A stretch of DNA of 64,000 bases from JAATFS01 sp037145635 (GCA_037145635.1 JBBCXB010000005.1:124001-188000); one strand, 5' to 3'; shown: positions 7,419-17,171, numbered from the stretch's first letter. A program made the numbers and translations. Notes: generated by a model from the letters alone, not told the origin.

Positions 7419-10046
7419 GTGAAGCGCCCTACGTCCCACCTGCTGTCCTTGGCCGTGCTGGCCTCGCTCGCCTCCGCGGCCCAGGCCGAGGCCCCGGAAA
7501 CCGGCAAGACCCTGGCCGCGATCACCGTGACCGGCTCCAACATCAAGCGCAGCGACAGCGAGGGCCCCAACCCGGTGCAGGTGATCGACCGCCAGCAGCT
7601 GGAGACCTCCGGCAAGCTGACCGTCGCCGACGCGCTGCGCTCGATCTCCGCCAACACCGGCAACGCCACCAACGAGACCACCAACAACGGCTGGGCCTCC
7701 GGCTCGGCCGGCATCGGGCTGCGTGGCCTGTCGCAGAAGAACACGCTGGTGCTGCTCAACGGCCGCCGGCTCGCCAACTACGGCTTCCCGGCCAACGGCC
7801 TGGGCGACACCTTCGTCAACCTCAACGCGCTGCCGCTGGTGGCGGTGGAACGCATCGAGGTGCTCAAGGACGGGGCCTCGGCGGTGTACGGTTCCGACGC
7901 GGTGGCCGGCGTGGTCAACATCATCACCCGGCAGGATTTCCAGGGAGCCGAGTTCGGCCTCAGCGGCGGTACCTCCGACGCGGGCGGGCTGGACACCCAG
8001 CGCGCCAAGTTCATCGGCGGTCTCGGCGACCTGGAGCGCGACGGCTACAACCTGCTCTTCAGCTTCGACGCCTACAACCGCGACCGGCTCGACCAGGACG
8101 AACGCGACCTGACCCGCTCCGGCATCTACAGCGACCGCCCCGGCGGGCGCTGGAACGGCTGGTCGGCCAAGGGCGCGCGCTATCTGGTCGGCGGCCGCTC
8201 GGTGCCGATGCTCGATGCGCAGGGCCATTGCCCGGCAGGCACCGTGCTGACCGCGAGCGCGCCGATCGACGGCCTGGCCGGCGACACCTGCGCGTTCAAC
8301 CAGGCCCCGTACACCACGCTGATCCCGTCGACCAAGCGCTACCAGGCCTACACCCAGGGCACGTTACGGCTCGGCGACAACGTCGAGGCGTTCGGCGAGG
8401 CGCTCTACAGCGAGATCAAGGGCGTCTCGATCTTCGGTTCCAGTCCCTACTTCACGCTCGAGGGCGGGCGCTTCGCGCTCAACGCCACCACCGGCCTGGC
8501 CGAGCCGGTCTCCAACCGGCTGCCCGCCTCCAGCCCCTACAACCCGTACGGCGTGGACGTGCCGATCGAGTACACCTTCTTCAACCTCGGGCAGTCGCTG
8601 AAGATCAACCGTTCCCAGTCGTATCGCTTCCTCGGCGGCGTGCGTGGCCGCAGCGAGCGCTGGGACTGGGAGGCGGCCGCGTTCGCCGCTCGCAGCAGCG
8701 AGCACGAGAAGGTCGCCGCCGGCTTCGCCAACCGCTGGACGCTGGCGCAGGCACTGGCCGACGGCAGCTACAACCTGTTCGATCCGGCCGCGACCCCGGC
8801 CGCGGTGGTGAATGCGATCAACCTGAGCACGCTGCGGCCGGCGCGCTCGACCCTGCGCGGCGTCGACGCCAAGGTCTCCGGCGACCTGTTCGAACTGCCC
8901 GCCGGCAGCGTCGGCTTCGCCGCCGGCGCGGAATGGCGGCAGGAGGAGCTGGTCTCGCGCAATCCGTGGCAGATCGACGCCGGCCTGCAGATCCGGCCGG
9001 CAATCGCCGCGGTCGATGGCGAGCGCGAGGTCTCGGCGCTGTATGCCGAGATCAACGTGCCGCTGCTGGCGTCGCTGGAACTGCAGCTGGCCGGCCGCGG
9101 CGACCACTACAGCGACTTCGGCAACGCGTTCTCGCCCAAGGCCAGCCTGCGCTGGCAGCCGTTCGACGCGCTGCTGGTGCGCGCGGCGGCCTCGCGCGGG
9201 TTCCGCGCGCCGTCGCTGTCGGAGAACGCGGCCAGCACCAACATCGCCTACGGCTCGGTGGTGGACCCCTACGATCCGGACGCGCCGGGCTCGCAGCAGA
9301 ACCCGACGTTCTTCACCGTCGGCAACACCGGGCTGGATCCCGAGCGCACCCGCAGCTACAACCTGGGCATCGTGCTCTCGCCCTGGGCCGACACCAGCCT
9401 GAGCGTGGACTGGTACAGGATCGAGCTGGACAACCTGATCGGCACCGGCAACACCAGCACCCTCGTGCAGCGCAACGACCCGGCCGACGTGGTGCGCGAC
9501 GCGCGCGGCAAGCTGGTGGCGGTGTACAACCGCTACCAGAACCTCAGCGAGCTCACCACCTCGGGCATCGACGTGGAACTGCGCCAGCGCTGGCGCACCG
9601 CCGCGGCCGGCGAGTTCGGCCTGACCAGCGCCTACACCCACGTGCGGGACTACCGCCGCCCCACCGTGGTCGGCGGCCCGCTGCAGGACTACGCCGGCAG
9701 CAACCTCGGGCCGTCGCTGCCGCGCAACAAGGCGACCACCACCCTGGACTGGAGCCTGGGCCCGGTCGACGCCGCGCTGACCTGGTACCGCACCGGCGGC
9801 TACGACCAGAAGGCCAGCGCCGCCGCCCGCGCCGTGCAGTCGCGGGTGAGCGCCTACGACCAGTTCGACCTGTACCTGGGCTACCGCGGCATCGACCGGC
9901 TCACCCTCTACGCCAAGATCGAGAACCTGGCCGACGAACAGCCGCCGTACGACGCCTCGTTCCCCGGCATCCGCGCACCGTACGATTTCACCCAGTACGA
10001 CCTGCGCGGGCGCTACTTCACGGTCGGTCTCGATTACCGGTTCTGA
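7419..10046 (+). CDS. TonB-dependent receptor of the large xanthomonad type
   Basis: This 875-aa outer-membrane transporter has a signal peptide (residues 1-23), a TonB-box region AAITVTGSNIKRS (about 33-45), a plug containing LRGLSQKNTLVLLNGRRLA and VYGSDAVAGVVNIITR, and a barrel ending GLDYRF. The start is GTG 7419, just downstream of a weak purine-rich stretch; the in-frame MKRPTSHLLSLAV signal peptide supports it. Receptors with the TVTGSNIKR opening are expanded in Xanthomonadaceae and often import peptides or sugars rather than iron. The following secreted M28 peptidase, only 43 bases away, hints at peptide or glutamate-containing substrates. Confidence 0.87.
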   Translation: MKRPTSHLLSLAVLASLASAAQAEAPETGKTLAAITVTGSNIKRSDSEGPNPVQVIDRQQLETSGKLTVADALRSISANTGNATNETTNNGWASGSAGIGLRGLSQKNTLVLLNGRRLANYGFPANGLGDTFVNLNALPLVAVERIEVLKDGASAVYGSDAVAGVVNIITRQDFQGAEFGLSGGTSDAGGLDTQRAKFIGGLGDLERDGYNLLFSFDAYNRDRLDQDERDLTRSGIYSDRPGGRWNGWSAKGARYLVGGRSVPMLDAQGHCPAGTVLTASAPIDGLAGDTCAFNQAPYTTLIPSTKRYQAYTQGTLRLGDNVEAFGEALYSEIKGVSIFGSSPYFTLEGGRFALNATTGLAEPVSNRLPASSPYNPYGVDVPIEYTFFNLGQSLKINRSQSYRFLGGVRGRSERWDWEAAAFAARSSEHEKVAAGFANRWTLAQALADGSYNLFDPAATPAAVVNAINLSTLRPARSTLRGVDAKVSGDLFELPAGSVGFAAGAEWRQEELVSRNPWQIDAGLQIRPAIAAVDGEREVSALYAEINVPLLASLELQLAGRGDHYSDFGNAFSPKASLRWQPFDALLVRAAASRGFRAPSLSENAASTNIAYGSVVDPYDPDAPGSQQNPTFFTVGNTGLDPERTRSYNLGIVLSPWADTSLSVDWYRIELDNLIGTGNTSTLVQRNDPADVVRDARGKLVAVYNRYQNLSELTTSGIDVELRQRWRTAAAGEFGLTSAYTHVRDYRRPTVVGGPLQDYAGSNLGPSLPRNKATTTLDWSLGPVDAALTWYRTGGYDQKASAAARAVQSRVSAYDQFDLYLGYRGIDRLTLYAKIENLADEQPPYDASFPGIRAPYDFTQYDLRGRYFTVGLDYRF

Positions 10047-10089
10047 CCTCGTCCTGCCGCTTCTTCCTCTCCTTCACCGGGAATCCTCG

Positions 10090-12420
10090 ATGACGTCTCC
10101 CACGCCCGCATGGTGGTTCGCCCTGCTCCTGGCCGTGCCGGCCGCCGCGGCGCCGGTGGCCGTGCCCGCGCCGGTCGCGGACCCGCCGCCGCCCGCCGCG
10201 CAGGCCGGCCGTGCCGAAGCGCTGCCCGGCTACGACGCGGCCGCCGCCGCGGCCCAGCGGGCGCTGGAGGCGCGCTTCGACGCGGCGCTGCAGGGCGCCG
10301 ACTACCGCGGCTGGCTGAAGCAGTGGTCCTCGCGCCCCAACCACGTCGGTTCGCCGCACAACCTGGCCAACGCCCGCGACCTGCAGGCGCGGCTGCGCGG
10401 CTATGGCTGGGACGCGCGGATCGAGCAGTTCGAGGTGCTGTGGCCCTCGCCAAAGGACTCGCGCCTGGAGCTGCTCGGCGACCGGCCCTACCTCGCGCGC
10501 CTGCACGAGCCGGCCCTGCCGGGCGACAGCACCTCCAGCCAGACCGAGGACGTGCTGCCGCCCTACGTGATCTACGGCGGCGACGGCGACGTCACCGGCG
10601 ACCTGGTGTACGTCAACTACGGCATCGCCGAGGACTACGACGCGCTGGCGCGCAACGGCGTGGACGTGCGCGGCAAGATCGTGATCGCGCGCTACGGCAA
10701 GGGCTGGCGCGGGCTCAAGCCGCGCCTGGCGCAGGAGCACGGCGCGATCGGCGCGATCATCTATTCCGACCCGCGCGACGACGGCTACTTCCAGGACCTC
10801 GCCTACCCGGACGGGCCGGCGCGCAACCAGTGGAGCGTGCAGCGCGGTTCTGTGGCCAACTTCGCGATCTACCCGGGCGATCCGCTGACCCCGGGCGTGG
10901 GGGCGAGCGCCGGCGCCCGGCGACTGCCGCGCGAGCAGGCCGCCAGCGTGCTGAAGATCCCCACGCTGCCGATCAGCTGGGGCGATGCGCAGCCGCTGCT
11001 GGCGGCGCTGCGCGGCCCGGTCGCACCCGAGGACTGGCGCGGCGCGCTGCCGCTCACCTACCGGCTCGGTGGCGACGGCAGTGCCCGGGTGCGGCTCAGG
11101 GTCCAGGCCGACTGGGGCAGCCGCACCATCTACAACGTCATCGCCACCCTGCGTGGCAGCGAGTATCCGGACCAGTGGGTGGTGCGCGGCAACCATCGCG
11201 ACGGCTGGGTGTTCGGTGCGGCCGACCCGCTGTCCGGCACCACGGCGCTGCTGGCCGAGGCCCAGGCGATCGGTGAGCTGGCGCGCCAGGGACAACGCCC
11301 CAGGCGCACGCTGGTGTATGCCAGCTGGGACGGCGAGGAAGCGGGACTGCTGGGTTCCACCGAATGGGCCGAGCAGCATGCCGAGGAGCTGCGGCGCAAG
11401 GCGGTGCTGTACGTGAACACCGACGGCAACGGCCGCGGCTTCCTCAACGCCGGCGGCAGCCATGCGCTGCAGCGGCTGGTCAACGGCGTGGCGGCGGACC
11501 TACGCGACCCCGACAGCGGCGTCAGCGTGCTCGAGCGCCAGCGCGCCCGTGCCCGTATCGACGCGCTGGCGCCCACCGCCAAGCCCGCGCAGCAGGAGAT
11601 CGCGCGCAAGGCCGCGGCCGGCGCGGACCTGCCGCTGAAGGCGCTGGGCTCGGGCAGCGACTACAGCCCGTTCCTGCAGCACCTGGGGCTGGCGACCCTC
11701 GACCTGGGCTATGGCGGGCAGGGCGGCAGCAGCGGCGTCTATCACTCGCTGTACGACTCCTACGACTATTTCGCGCGCTACGTCGACCCGGACTTCAGCT
11801 ACCTGCCGCTGCTGTCGCAGACCGTCGGCCGCACCGTGCTGCGGGTGGCCAACGCGCCGGTGCTGCCGCAGCGCTTCGGCGACTTCGCCGACGCGGTGGC
11901 CGGCTACGCGCAGGAGCTGCGCCAGCAGGCCGACAGCGACCGCGAGGCCGCGCGGACCCAGGCCGAGCTGCTCGGTGCCGGCGCCTACGCGGCGGTCGAC
12001 AATCCCAACCGCCCGTTGCGGGCGCCGCCGCCGCGTCCGGCGGTGCCGGCGATCGACTTCGCGCCGCTGGACCAGGCCGTGGCGCGGCTGCAGGCCAGTG
12101 CGCGGCGCTACGACGACGCGCTGTCGGCGCGCGGCGCGACGCTGGACGCGCCGACGCGGCGCCGCCTCAACGCCTCGCTGCAGCGGATCGACCAGACCCT
12201 GCTGGCCGCCGACGGGCTGCCCGGGCGTCCGTGGTACCGCAACCTGATCTACGCGCCGGGCCTGGCCACCGGCTACGAGGTCAAGACCCTGCCGGGCATC
12301 CGCGAGGCGCTGGAGGACCGGCGCTGGGACGACCTGCGCCGCTATCTCGGCCGGACCGCGGCGGTGCTGGACGCCTACCGCGACGCGATCGACCGCAACA
12401 CCGCGCTGATCGAGGGCTGA
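10090..12420 (+). CDS. M28 family metallopeptidase, glutamate carboxypeptidase II-like
   Basis: This 776-aa exported di-zinc carboxypeptidase has a signal peptide to about residue 21, then a catalytic domain interrupted by a PA domain (about 160-290) and a C-terminal TFR-like dimerisation domain (about 610-770). Zinc and catalytic residues H369, D379, E416/E417, D445 and H551 appear in GNHRDGW, ADPLSG, DGEEAG, NTDG and VYHS. Their spacing follows human GCPII closely (H377, D387, E424/E425, D453, H553). It should remove C-terminal residues, often glutamate, from peptides in the periplasm or medium. It probably shares a transcript with the upstream TonB receptor. Confidence 0.88.
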   Translation: MTSPTPAWWFALLLAVPAAAAPVAVPAPVADPPPPAAQAGRAEALPGYDAAAAAAQRALEARFDAALQGADYRGWLKQWSSRPNHVGSPHNLANARDLQARLRGYGWDARIEQFEVLWPSPKDSRLELLGDRPYLARLHEPALPGDSTSSQTEDVLPPYVIYGGDGDVTGDLVYVNYGIAEDYDALARNGVDVRGKIVIARYGKGWRGLKPRLAQEHGAIGAIIYSDPRDDGYFQDLAYPDGPARNQWSVQRGSVANFAIYPGDPLTPGVGASAGARRLPREQAASVLKIPTLPISWGDAQPLLAALRGPVAPEDWRGALPLTYRLGGDGSARVRLRVQADWGSRTIYNVIATLRGSEYPDQWVVRGNHRDGWVFGAADPLSGTTALLAEAQAIGELARQGQRPRRTLVYASWDGEEAGLLGSTEWAEQHAEELRRKAVLYVNTDGNGRGFLNAGGSHALQRLVNGVAADLRDPDSGVSVLERQRARARIDALAPTAKPAQQEIARKAAAGADLPLKALGSGSDYSPFLQHLGLATLDLGYGGQGGSSGVYHSLYDSYDYFARYVDPDFSYLPLLSQTVGRTVLRVANAPVLPQRFGDFADAVAGYAQELRQQADSDREAARTQAELLGAGAYAAVDNPNRPLRAPPPRPAVPAIDFAPLDQAVARLQASARRYDDALSARGATLDAPTRRRLNASLQRIDQTLLAADGLPGRPWYRNLIYAPGLATGYEVKTLPGIREALEDRRWDDLRRYLGRTAAVLDAYRDAIDRNTALIEG

Positions 12421-12422
12421 TC

Positions 12423-12460
12423 CCAACGAAAAAGCCGCCCGGGGGGCGGCTTGTCGTTGG
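12423..12460 (-). terminator. Terminator of rhlE; long hairpin between convergent genes
   Basis: A long inverted repeat (CCAACGA...TCGTTGG outside, AAGCCGCCC...GGGCGGCTT inside) spans the gap. On the minus strand the GC stem is followed by a TTTTTC tract, giving a good intrinsic terminator for rhlE. On the plus strand the U-tract is poor (TTGTCGTT), so it would end the peptidase transcript less efficiently. Confidence 0.75.
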
Positions 12461-12514
12461 CTCGGACCTCGCGCACCGAGGCCGGCAGGACGCCGGACCC
12501 CGGGCCGCGCAGGC

Positions 12515-13897
12515 TCAGCGGCCGGCGGTGGGGCGCTGGCCCTGGCCGCCGCCGTTGCCCTGGCGGCGTCCCTGGCCCGGACCCTGGCCCTGGCGGCGAC
12601 CGCCGGCGGGCTGCCCGGCGGGCGACTTCTTCGGGCCGGCATGGGCGTGGCGCGGGGCCTCGCCGTGCGGACGGCGGGCATGGGCCTTGCGCGGCGGGCG
12701 CTGGCCGCCCGGCTGCTCGGCCTTGCCCGGGGCGCTGTTGCCCCAGCGGATCGGCGTCTGCGGCTCGAAGCCCGGCACGTCGCGGATCTCCACGTCGCGG
12801 TCGAGCATGCGCACGATCGCGCGCAGCAGCTTGGCCTCGTCCTGCGCCACCAGCGAGATCGCCTCGCCGGTCGCGCCGTTGCGGCCGGTGCGGCCGATGC
12901 GGTGCACGTAGTCCTCGGCCACCATCGGCAGGTCGTAGTTGATGACCTTCGGCAGCTGGTCGATATCGATGCCGCGCGCGGCGATGTCGGTGGCCACCAG
13001 CACGGTCACTCGGCCGGCCTTGAAGTCGCTCAGCGCACGCAGGCGCTGGCCCTGGCTCTTGTTGCCGTGGATCGCCGCGGTCTTGATGCCGGACTTCTCC
13101 AGGAACAGCGCCAGCTTGTCGCTGCCGTGCTTGGTCTTGGCGAACACCAGGGTCTGCTCGCGGCTGTCCTGCGCCAGCAGGTGCAGCAGCAGCTCGCGCT
13201 TGCGCGCGCCGTCGACCGGGTGCACGCGGTGGGCGATGTTCTCGGCCACGGTGTTGCTCGGGGTGACCTGCACCTGCATCGGGTCGCGCATGAACTCCAG
13301 CGCCAGCTGCTTGATGTTCTCCTCGAAGGTCGCCGAGAACAGCAGGGTCTGGCGGTTCTGGCGCGGCAGCTTGGCGAGGATGCGCTTGATCGACGGCAGG
13401 AAGCCCATGTCGAGCATGCGGTCGGCCTCGTCCAGGATCAGCACCTCGATGCCGGACAGGTCCACGCTGCGGCGCTCGATGTGGTCGATCAGCCGGCCCG
13501 GGCAGGCGATCAGCAGGTCCACGCCGCGGCGCAGCGCGTCGAGCTGGTTGCCCATGCCCACGCCGCCGTAGATCACGGTGCTGGGGATGCGCAGGTACTT
13601 GCTGTAGCCGCGCAGGCTGTCGTGCACCTGGGTGGCCAGCTCGCGGGTCGGGGTCAGGATCAGCGCGCGCGGCTTGCGCGGGCCGTTGACCGCCTGCGGC
13701 GAGGTGCCCAGGTGCTGCAGTAGCGGCAGGCCGAACGCGGCGGTCTTGCCGGTGCCGGTCTGCGCGCCGGCCAGCAGGTCGTGGCCGGCCAGCACCAGCG
13801 GGATCGCCTGCTGCTGGATCGGGGTGGGGGTTTCGTAGCCCTGCTCGGCGAGCGCGCGCAGCAGGAAGGGCGCAAGGCCCAGGGATTCAAAGGACAT
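12515..13897 (-). CDS. rhlE: DEAD-box ATP-dependent RNA helicase, RhlE type
   Basis: This 460-aa RNA helicase shows all core motifs: Q motif TPTPIQQQAI, motif I AQTGTGKT (45-52), PTRELA, DEAD (156-159), SAT (188-190) and HRIGRTGR in the second RecA domain. A basic, Gly/Arg/Gln-rich tail follows from about residue 375, typical of RhlE. It unwinds short RNA duplexes in ribosome assembly, decay and cold adaptation. The start at 13897 follows a GGAG site; the reading frame stays open upstream but is not conserved there. A predicted promoter far upstream implies a leader of about 236 nt, as in cold-induced helicases. Confidence 0.93.
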   Translation of the reverse strand: MSFESLGLAPFLLRALAEQGYETPTPIQQQAIPLVLAGHDLLAGAQTGTGKTAAFGLPLLQHLGTSPQAVNGPRKPRALILTPTRELATQVHDSLRGYSKYLRIPSTVIYGGVGMGNQLDALRRGVDLLIACPGRLIDHIERRSVDLSGIEVLILDEADRMLDMGFLPSIKRILAKLPRQNRQTLLFSATFEENIKQLALEFMRDPMQVQVTPSNTVAENIAHRVHPVDGARKRELLLHLLAQDSREQTLVFAKTKHGSDKLALFLEKSGIKTAAIHGNKSQGQRLRALSDFKAGRVTVLVATDIAARGIDIDQLPKVINYDLPMVAEDYVHRIGRTGRNGATGEAISLVAQDEAKLLRAIVRMLDRDVEIRDVPGFEPQTPIRWGNSAPGKAEQPGGQRPPRKAHARRPHGEAPRHAHAGPKKSPAGQPAGGRRQGQGPGQGRRQGNGGGQGQRPTAGR

Positions 13898-14303
13898 CAG
13901 GAAGACTCCGGATAAAGCGCCGCCGCCGGGCATGCGAGCCCGTGCAGATGGCACAGATGGCTTACTCGGAGCGTTCCCGTGAACCGCGCTGCGAGAGATT
14001 TTGGCGACTCGCGACCCCGGGAGGGGCGCGGACCGGTTTGCATCGCGAAAGGCGTCGGGTGGGGCGGGCGAGCGGATCAACGATCCTGGCCTCGCCGGCG
14101 GTCCCAGAGGGAAACGGACGGCCGCTTGCAGACCGGCGGAGTCTACTCGACTTTGGCGCATTGCACAAAGGCGCGGTGGCGAGGCCGGGGACGGCGGGGT
14201 CGGGGCCCGCCGGGCCGGCGGACCGGTCGCCTGCTCGTTTCACCTGCAACCAATGCGCCGGATCACCGTACAATCGGCGGCTCAGCCGAGGACGGGAGTG
14301 GTC
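13898..14303. other. Divergent intergenic region rhlE / FAH, no gene seen
   Basis: This 406-base stretch holds the long rhlE leader on the minus strand and the leader of the fumarylacetoacetate hydrolase gene on the plus strand. A -10-like TACAAT (14269-14274) lies 30 bases ahead of the latter's ATG, without a good -35. Open frames here are overlapping high-GC artefacts with no domain-like sequence. Confidence 0.6.
14140..14168 (-). promoter_or_regulatory. Predicted promoter of rhlE
   Basis: On the minus strand TTGTGC (14168-14163), a 17-base spacer and TAGACT (14145-14140) form a fair sigma-70 promoter. It would start transcription near 14133 and give a 5' leader of roughly 236 nt ahead of the helicase, a length consistent with cold-shock style post-transcriptional control. 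Confidence 0.45.
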
Positions 14304-15293
14304 ATGAAGCTAGGGTCGCTGAAGGAAGGGGGCCGCGACGGCACGCTGATCGTGGTGTCGCGGGACCTGGCGCGCGGCGTGCGCGCCACCGGCATCGCCG
14401 CGACGCTGCAGCGCGCGCTGGAGGACTGGAGCAACGTCGCGCCGCGCCTCAACGCGCTGTCCGAGTCGCTCAACGACGGCAGCGCCGACGGCGTGTTCGA
14501 GCTCGACATCGCGGCCCTGGCGGCGCCGCTGCCACGCGCCTACGAATTCGTCGACGGCAGCGCCTACCTGCCGCACGTGGCGCGGGTGCGGCGCGCGCGC
14601 GGCGCCGAGGTGCCGGAGAGCTTCTATACCGATCCGCTGATGTACCAGGCCACCAGCGCCGGCTTCCACGGCCCGCGCGACGCGGTCAAGGTGGTCAGCG
14701 AGGACTACGGCATCGACCTGGAGGCCGAGCTGGTGGTGATCACCGACGACGTGCCGATGGCGGTCACCCCGGAGCAGGCGGCCGGCCACATCCAGCTGGT
14801 GGGGCTGGTCAACGACGTGTCGCTGCGCGGCCTGATCCCGCCGGAGCTGGCCAAGGGGTTCGGGTTCCTGCAGTCCAAGCCGCGCTCGGCGCTGTCGCCG
14901 GTGTTCGTGACCCCGGACGAGCTCGGCGCCGCCTGGCGCGCCAGCAAGGTGCATCTGCCGCTGGTCACCCACGTCAATGGCGAATGGTTCGGTGCGCCGG
15001 AGGCCGGCGACGACATGCAGTTCGACTTCGCGCAGCTGGTCGCGCATGCCGCCCGCACCCGCCCGCTGTCGGCGGGCACGGTGGTCGGCTCCGGCACCAT
15101 CGCCAACGAGGACACCTCGCGCGGTGCGTCCTGCTTCGCCGAGCAGCGGGTCGTGGAGACCCTGCGCGACGGCGCGCCCAGCACGCCGTTCCTGGTCTTC
15201 GGCGACGTGGTCCGGATCGAGATGTTCGACCGCGACGGCGCCAGCGTGTTCGGCGCGATCGAGCAGCGCATCGAACGCCAGCCGCTGCCCTGA
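14304..15293 (+). CDS. Fumarylacetoacetate hydrolase family protein
   Basis: This 329-aa protein is of the FAH fold, most likely fumarylacetoacetase, splitting 4-fumarylacetoacetate into fumarate and acetoacetate in tyrosine/homogentisate breakdown. Conserved stretches include ELVVITDDVP, VGLVNDVSLRG, the GSGTIANEDTSRGASC glycine-rich active-site region and GDVVRIEMFD near the end. The start follows a GGGAG site. The maleylacetoacetate isomerase gene follows after 51 bases, which supports fumarylacetoacetase over other FAH-family hydrolases. The length matches the shorter bacterial FAH type rather than the 420-aa eukaryotic-like form. Confidence 0.85.
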   Translation: MKLGSLKEGGRDGTLIVVSRDLARGVRATGIAATLQRALEDWSNVAPRLNALSESLNDGSADGVFELDIAALAAPLPRAYEFVDGSAYLPHVARVRRARGAEVPESFYTDPLMYQATSAGFHGPRDAVKVVSEDYGIDLEAELVVITDDVPMAVTPEQAAGHIQLVGLVNDVSLRGLIPPELAKGFGFLQSKPRSALSPVFVTPDELGAAWRASKVHLPLVTHVNGEWFGAPEAGDDMQFDFAQLVAHAARTRPLSAGTVVGSGTIANEDTSRGASCFAEQRVVETLRDGAPSTPFLVFGDVVRIEMFDRDGASVFGAIEQRIERQPLP

Positions 15294-15344
15294 CTCCCCG
15301 CCGGCGGCGCGGCCGCCGGTGCCGACCCCGCCACGGAGACGCGC

Positions 15345-16004
15345 ATGGCCCCGACCCTGGAACTGTATTCCTACTGGCGCTCCAGCGCCGCCTACCGCGT
15401 GCGCATCGGGTTGAACCTCAAGGGCCTGGCCTACGCGCTGCATCCGGTGCACCTGGTGCGCGGGGGCGGCGAGCAGCACGCGCCGGCCTACGCCCGCCTC
15501 AACCCGCAGCACCTGGTGCCGACCTTGCGCGACGGCGACGCGGTGGTGACCCAGTCGCTGGCGATCCTGGAATACCTGGAGGAACGCTTCCCCGGCGACC
15601 CGCTGCTGCCGCCGGATCCGGTCGGGCGGGCCCGGGTCCGCGCGCTGGCGCAACTGGTCGCCTGCGACATCCATCCGCTCAATAACCTGCGCGTGAGCCA
15701 GTACCTGGAGCGGGAAGGGGGCCTGGCGGCAGCCGCGCGCGAGGACTGGATGCGGCACTGGATCCGCGCGGGCTTCGAGGCGCTGGAGACGCTGCTGGCC
15801 GGCCATGCCGGCACCGGCCGCTTCTGCCACGGCGATGCGTCGGGGCTGGCCGACTGCTGCCTGGTGCCGCAGCTCTACAACGCCCGCCGCTTCGGGTTGC
15901 CGCTGGCGGCCTACCCGACCCTGCTGCGGGTGGAGGCGGCCTGCCTGGCGCTGGACGCCTTCGACCGCGCCCGGCCCGAGCGCCAGCCGGACGCCGCGGG
16001 CTGA
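15345..16004 (+). CDS. maiA: Maleylacetoacetate isomerase (zeta-class GST)
   Basis: This 219-aa glutathione-dependent isomerase converts 4-maleylacetoacetate to 4-fumarylacetoacetate. The zeta-class signature SSAAYRVR (residues 13-20) supplies the active-site serines, HLVPTL and QSLAILEYLEE form the glutathione site of the thioredoxin-like domain, and the helical C-terminal domain contains CDIHPLNNLRV and DCCLVPQLYNARR. It lies directly behind its pathway partner FAH. No homogentisate dioxygenase gene is present in the window. Confidence 0.93.
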   Translation: MAPTLELYSYWRSSAAYRVRIGLNLKGLAYALHPVHLVRGGGEQHAPAYARLNPQHLVPTLRDGDAVVTQSLAILEYLEERFPGDPLLPPDPVGRARVRALAQLVACDIHPLNNLRVSQYLEREGGLAAAAREDWMRHWIRAGFEALETLLAGHAGTGRFCHGDASGLADCCLVPQLYNARRFGLPLAAYPTLLRVEAACLALDAFDRARPERQPDAAG

Positions 16005-16028
16005 GCCGGGCGCGCCGGCGCCGCGGTC

Positions 16029-17171
16029 TCAGACGAAGCCGTGGGTGATCCGCGGCGCACCGGCGTCGCCGTCCGCGTCGAAGTCGGCATAGGGGTCGAG
16101 CTCGCCGGAGGCGCCCTCGGACAGGCGGAACTTCAGCGCCAGGCCGTCGCGCGAATCGGCCGCGTGCAGGGCCTCCTCCTGCTCGATCAGGCCCTGCTTG
16201 ACCATCCGGAACAGGCACTGGTCGAAGGTCTCCATGCCTTCCTCCAGCGACTCCTCCATCGCCTGCTTGATCTCGTGCACCTGGCCGCGGCGCAGCAGGT
16301 CGCGGATCATCGGCGTGTTCAGCAGCACCTCGGTCGCCGGCCGGCGGCGGCCCTGGCTGTCCTTGACCAGGCGCAGCGACACCACCGCGCGCAGGTTCAG
16401 CGCCAGGTTCATCAGCACGTTCTTGTGCGCGCTCTCGGGGAAGAAGTTGAGGATGCGCTCGATGGTCTGGTCGGCGTTGTTGGAATGCAGGGTGGCCAGG
16501 CACAGGTGGCCGGTCTCGGCGAAGGCGATCGCCGCCTCCATGGTCTCCGCGTCCAGGATCTCGCCGATCAGGATCACGTCCGGCGCCTCGCGCATGGCGT
16601 TCTTGAGCGCGCGGTGGAAGGTCTGGGTGTCCAGCCCGACCTCGCGCTGGTTGACGATCGACAGCTTGTGCCGGTGCAGGTACTCGATCGGGTCCTCGAT
16701 GGTGAGGATGTGCCCGGTCGTGGTGCTGTTGCGGTGGTCGATCATCGACGCCAGCGAGGTCGACTTGCCCGAGCCGGTCGAGCCGACCACCAGCACCAGT
16801 CCGCGCGGGGTCATGATCACGTCCTTGAGCACCTGCGGCAGGTTGAGCTCCTCGATGGACGGGATCTTGCTGCGGATCGCACGGATCACCATGCCGACCT
16901 CGCCGCGCTGCTTGAACACGTTGACGCGGAAGCGCCCGGCCTCCTTGACCGCGATCGCCATGTTGAGCTCCAGCTCGCGCTCGAACTGCGGCACCTGGCC
17001 CTCGTCCATCAGCGAGTACGCGATCTTCTTGACCATCCCCGGCGGCAGCCCGGTGCTGCCGAGCGGGTAGAGCTTGCCCTCGATCTTGATGTACACCGGG
17101 GCGCCGGTGGTCAAGAACATGTCCGAGGCGTTCTTTTCGGTCATCAGCTTCAGGAAGTAGCCGATATCCAT
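16029..17171 (-). CDS. pilU: Type IV pilus retraction-associated ATPase PilU
   Basis: This 380-aa hexameric motor ATPase of the PilT/PilU family assists pilus retraction in twitching motility at the cytoplasmic membrane. Walker A is GSTGSGKST (130-138), Walker B is DVILIGEILD, the histidine box is GHLCLATLH, and the aspartate box is TIEDPIEYLH. The N-terminal MDIGYFLKLMTEKNASDMFL and the acidic extended C-terminus favour PilU over PilT. The ATG at 17171 is preferred because GGGGA lies 10 bases upstream; a TTG two codons earlier is possible. pilT is not in the window. Confidence 0.92.
   Translation of the reverse strand: MDIGYFLKLMTEKNASDMFLTTGAPVYIKIEGKLYPLGSTGLPPGMVKKIAYSLMDEGQVPQFERELELNMAIAVKEAGRFRVNVFKQRGEVGMVIRAIRSKIPSIEELNLPQVLKDVIMTPRGLVLVVGSTGSGKSTSLASMIDHRNSTTTGHILTIEDPIEYLHRHKLSIVNQREVGLDTQTFHRALKNAMREAPDVILIGEILDAETMEAAIAFAETGHLCLATLHSNNADQTIERILNFFPESAHKNVLMNLALNLRAVVSLRLVKDSQGRRRPATEVLLNTPMIRDLLRRGQVHEIKQAMEESLEEGMETFDQCLFRMVKQGLIEQEEALHAADSRDGLALKFRLSEGASGELDPYADFDADGDAGAPRITHGFV

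Noticed and set aside
12641..13723. 360-codon plus-strand open frame opposite rhlE
   Set aside because: A mirror of the helicase frame; repeated Val/Ala/Gln/His text and no fold signature.
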